From positions 6,391 to 70,390 of the forward strand of contig JAEWEO010000310.1 of NCBI GenBank assembly GCA_023389295.1: a DNA stretch of 64,000 nt, in the 5' to 3' direction. How positions within the stretch are numbered: position 1 is the first letter of the stretch; each line of letters opens with the position of its first letter. The notes below the pieces were generated by a model that was not told the DNA's origin, searched no databases, and worked only from the letters and a program-made list of their open reading frames with translations. The DNA is from Bacillota bacterium. GTDB taxonomy: Bacteria > Bacillota > Clostridia > Lachnospirales > Lachnospiraceae. Shown piece after piece: positions 62,278 to 64,000 of the stretch. The position numbers were made by a program, and so were the translations under genes.

Positions 62278-63795
62278 TTATTTCTTCATATACTCACCCG
62301 GAGTAATTCCTTCTATTTTCTTAAATACATAGCTAAAATACTGATTAGAAGTAAAACCTATCTTGGTACTAATCTCATTAATTTTATCCTTGCCTTCATC
62401 CATCATTTTCTTAGCACGCTCAATGCGATAAGCAGTCAAGAAATCCAATACTGTCTCACCGGTTTCATTCTTAAAACACTTCCTTAAATGCCCTTCGGAA
62501 AGATTGACCGTATCTGCTATGTCTAATATTGAAATATTTTTATCATAGTTTGTGTAGATATAATCTATGGCTAATTGAATTTTCTTCGAATATTGGTTTT
62601 CATTCTTCTGGTTATATTCAAGGAAAATATCGTCGATCCAATTTAACATATATGCTAAAGCCTCATCCACATCACAATAGGTTTCTTGTAACTCTAACAG
62701 TACCGGATCTAATCCTTTCTCCCCTACCCATTGCTTTATTATGGAGTATAGCTCTATATATAAATTGATATAATCATATACATTTAAGTATCTTTGTGAC
62801 TTTATTAGAACATCCTCAATGCTTTGATGAAGCATATCTCTATCTTCCTCTTTTAAATATACCCTCACAGAACTTAGCAATTGATTAATATTCATGGAAT
62901 TAGGTGCTTTTTCTTCAAGCTCCTTACTAAATAATATCGCTTCACTTGCATGTGCATAGAAATAAAGGCGTAATTGATCTAGTCTCTTATAAATCCTTGA
63001 TAATTCCAAAAAACTTGAGGTAACATCGGATATAATACAGCGACTGTCAATCCCCTTATCATGAAAGATATCAACCACTTTCTCTGACGCCGCTCTTAAT
63101 GCCTTTTTGCTATCCTTTACTTCCGAACCGATAAAGAAAATCATGCACCATTTGCCATCTCCTGTATTTACAGCATTTCTACAACATAATCCCGTTCCGA
63201 AATCCTGCTGTTCGAAAATCCTACAATCTACTTTTTCATGAGCTACCTCTGTATAACGTAGACTAATTGGTATATTACGGAATATATAGAGAAGGGCATA
63301 TTTTTGAGATTTCCTCTTATGGTAAACATAATCTTCTTTCATATCCATATCAGCCGCTAGAAAATTACGAATGTTGTATTCTAAATAAGTTCTTGCTCTA
63401 TCCTTTTCATTTTCAACAGTCAACATGATTTTCTCAATTTCTTGTGTGAGTACTTCTGCAGTAAGTTCATTCTTTAACAGATAAGATGAGACACCAATCT
63501 CCATGCCTGCCTTAACATAGTCAAAATCCCTATAAGAGGTTAAGAAGATTATCTTCTGATTCGGATTTTGTTTCATTACTTTTTTTCCTAATTCCAATCC
63601 ATTCATTAATGGCATACTAATGTCGATAAAAGCAATATCCGGACGAATTTCTAAAATCTTTGATAATGCCTCGACGCCATTATAGGCCTCCCCTACCACT
63701 TCATAGGTAGGAGAAGCCTGTTCACATAGCATTTTAAAATAATTGATAGCCATAGGTTCGTCATCTACAATGTAAATTTTTGCACAACTGTTCAT
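62278..63795 (-). CDS. YesN-type response regulator, AraC family
   Basis: 505 residues. The start is the ATG at 63795, 8 bases after AGGAGG; a GTG at 63804 overlaps it. Receiver domain with phosphoacceptor Asp 58 (PDIAFIDISMPLMNG) and Lys in SSYLLKNEL, a long helical middle, and a C-terminal AraC DNA-binding domain with two helix-turn-helix units (ISILDIADTVNLSEGHLRKC; INEISTKIGFTSNQYFSYVF). Probably activates the beta-galactoside genes downstream in response to the kinase. The upstream region carries an extended -10 and a group II intron end. Confidence 0.95.
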   Translation of the reverse strand: MNSCAKIYIVDDEPMAINYFKMLCEQASPTYEVVGEAYNGVEALSKILEIRPDIAFIDISMPLMNGLELGKKVMKQNPNQKIIFLTSYRDFDYVKAGMEIGVSSYLLKNELTAEVLTQEIEKIMLTVENEKDRARTYLEYNIRNFLAADMDMKEDYVYHKRKSQKYALLYIFRNIPISLRYTEVAHEKVDCRIFEQQDFGTGLCCRNAVNTGDGKWCMIFFIGSEVKDSKKALRAASEKVVDIFHDKGIDSRCIISDVTSSFLELSRIYKRLDQLRLYFYAHASEAILFSKELEEKAPNSMNINQLLSSVRVYLKEEDRDMLHQSIEDVLIKSQRYLNVYDYINLYIELYSIIKQWVGEKGLDPVLLELQETYCDVDEALAYMLNWIDDIFLEYNQKNENQYSKKIQLAIDYIYTNYDKNISILDIADTVNLSEGHLRKCFKNETGETVLDFLTAYRIERAKKMMDEGKDKINEISTKIGFTSNQYFSYVFKKIEGITPGEYMKK

Positions 63796-63815
63796 AAACG
63801 ACACCTCCTATTGGT

Positions 63816-63824
63816 ATTATATCA
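63816..63824 (-). promoter_or_regulatory. Extended -10 promoter of the YesN-like gene
   Basis: TGATATAAT on the minus strand (TATAAT at 63816-63821 with an upstream TG). No good -35 at 17 bases. About 20 bases before the start, so the leader is very short. Confidence 0.5.
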
Positions 63825-63865
63825 TACTTTTTCATCTGGCATATGCGAGCTGTCTGAAGATTGTC

Positions 63866-64000
63866 AGGTTTTCAGTTTAGTAAATTCACACCTCACGGTG
63901 TAAACTCCTATTCAGAACCGTGCGTGCGACTTTCCCGCACACGGCTCTTCAAAATAACATTTACAGATACAAATCTTATTTCTCATAGATATTGACATAG
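63866..64000 (-). mobile_element. Group II intron, 3' end (domains V and VI), cut by the window edge
   Basis: On the minus strand, 63915-63947 reads GAGCCGTGTGCGGGAAAGTC then GCACGCACGGTTC, nearly the domain V of yeast aI5-gamma: AGC triad, GAAA tetraloop, terminal GUUC. One base is missing next to the tetraloop. A domain VI-like stem follows (AGTTTACACC-GTGA-GGTGTGAATT) with a candidate bulged branch A and an end near AAAC (about 63870-63875). The codons TATGTCAATATCTATGAGAAATAA upstream could be the end of the intron protein, but that is unproven. The rest of the intron lies right of the window. It is inserted about 70 bases before the YesN-like gene. Confidence 0.85.

Overview
The window reads as chromosomal DNA of a low-GC, anaerobic, polysaccharide-degrading Firmicute, most likely a Lachnospiraceae member of the Lachnoclostridium phytofermentans type. 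The reasons are AT-rich intergenic DNA, strong AGGAGG ribosome binding sites, a clostridial ethanolamine microcompartment operon of the EutVW type, a flavodiiron protein, YesMN-type regulation and many intracellular glycosidases. The species is an inference. Almost all genes lie on the minus strand.

Layout. (1) 1-5.3 kb: the 3' part of a flavodiiron protein, a CBM9-like protein, a secreted transglutaminase-like/Ig-like protein and a lipoprotein. (2) 5.5-22.8 kb: a complete ethanolamine-utilization (eut) microcompartment operon. Read in its own direction the order is promoter, attenuator, eutS-eutP-eutV-eutW, second attenuator, eutA-eutB-eutC-eutL-eutK-like-eutE-eutM-eutT-pduL-eutJ-(eut hypothetical)-eutN-pduS-like-pduT-like-eutH-eutQ, terminator. 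Ethanolamine enters through EutH and is deaminated by EutBC, kept active by EutA and EutT. Acetaldehyde becomes acetyl-CoA (EutE) and acetyl-phosphate (PduL) inside a shell of EutS/M/N/L plus a EutK-like protein. EutVW probably senses ethanolamine and relieves the attenuators. (3) 22.9-28 kb: a GH51 arabinofuranosidase, a gene remnant, a second transglutaminase-like secreted protein, and a Y-family polymerase/YolD pair behind a LexA-like box. (4) 28-34.2 kb: a chemoreceptor co-transcribed with two sugar isomerase/epimerase-like TIM barrels and two Gfo/Idh/MocA dehydrogenases.

(5) 34.5-52.7 kb: the most interesting part. A ROK regulator, two Cys-type sulfatases, a PfkB kinase, a class II aldolase, a small protein, a GH3 glycosidase, a small membrane protein, phosphoglucose isomerase and an Opp-type ABC importer form one apparent regulon. 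Five separate promoters carry the same AT-rich box (TTAATTAATTTAA core or a close variant) directly downstream of the -10 element, three times in 29-bp phase before pgi. The set would import, desulfate, cleave and carry a sugar down to triose phosphates.

(6) 53-54.8 kb: a CPBP protease/TetR pair, then a mobile-element scar at tRNA-Cys. (7) 55-63.8 kb: a YesMN two-component system, an aldo-keto reductase, a GH112 phosphorylase and a GH42 beta-galactosidase. (8) The right edge cuts into a group II intron (domains V and VI, minus strand).

Several starts were moved from the longest reading frame to an internal start because the Shine-Dalgarno sequence lies inside the longer frame; these are noted entry by entry.
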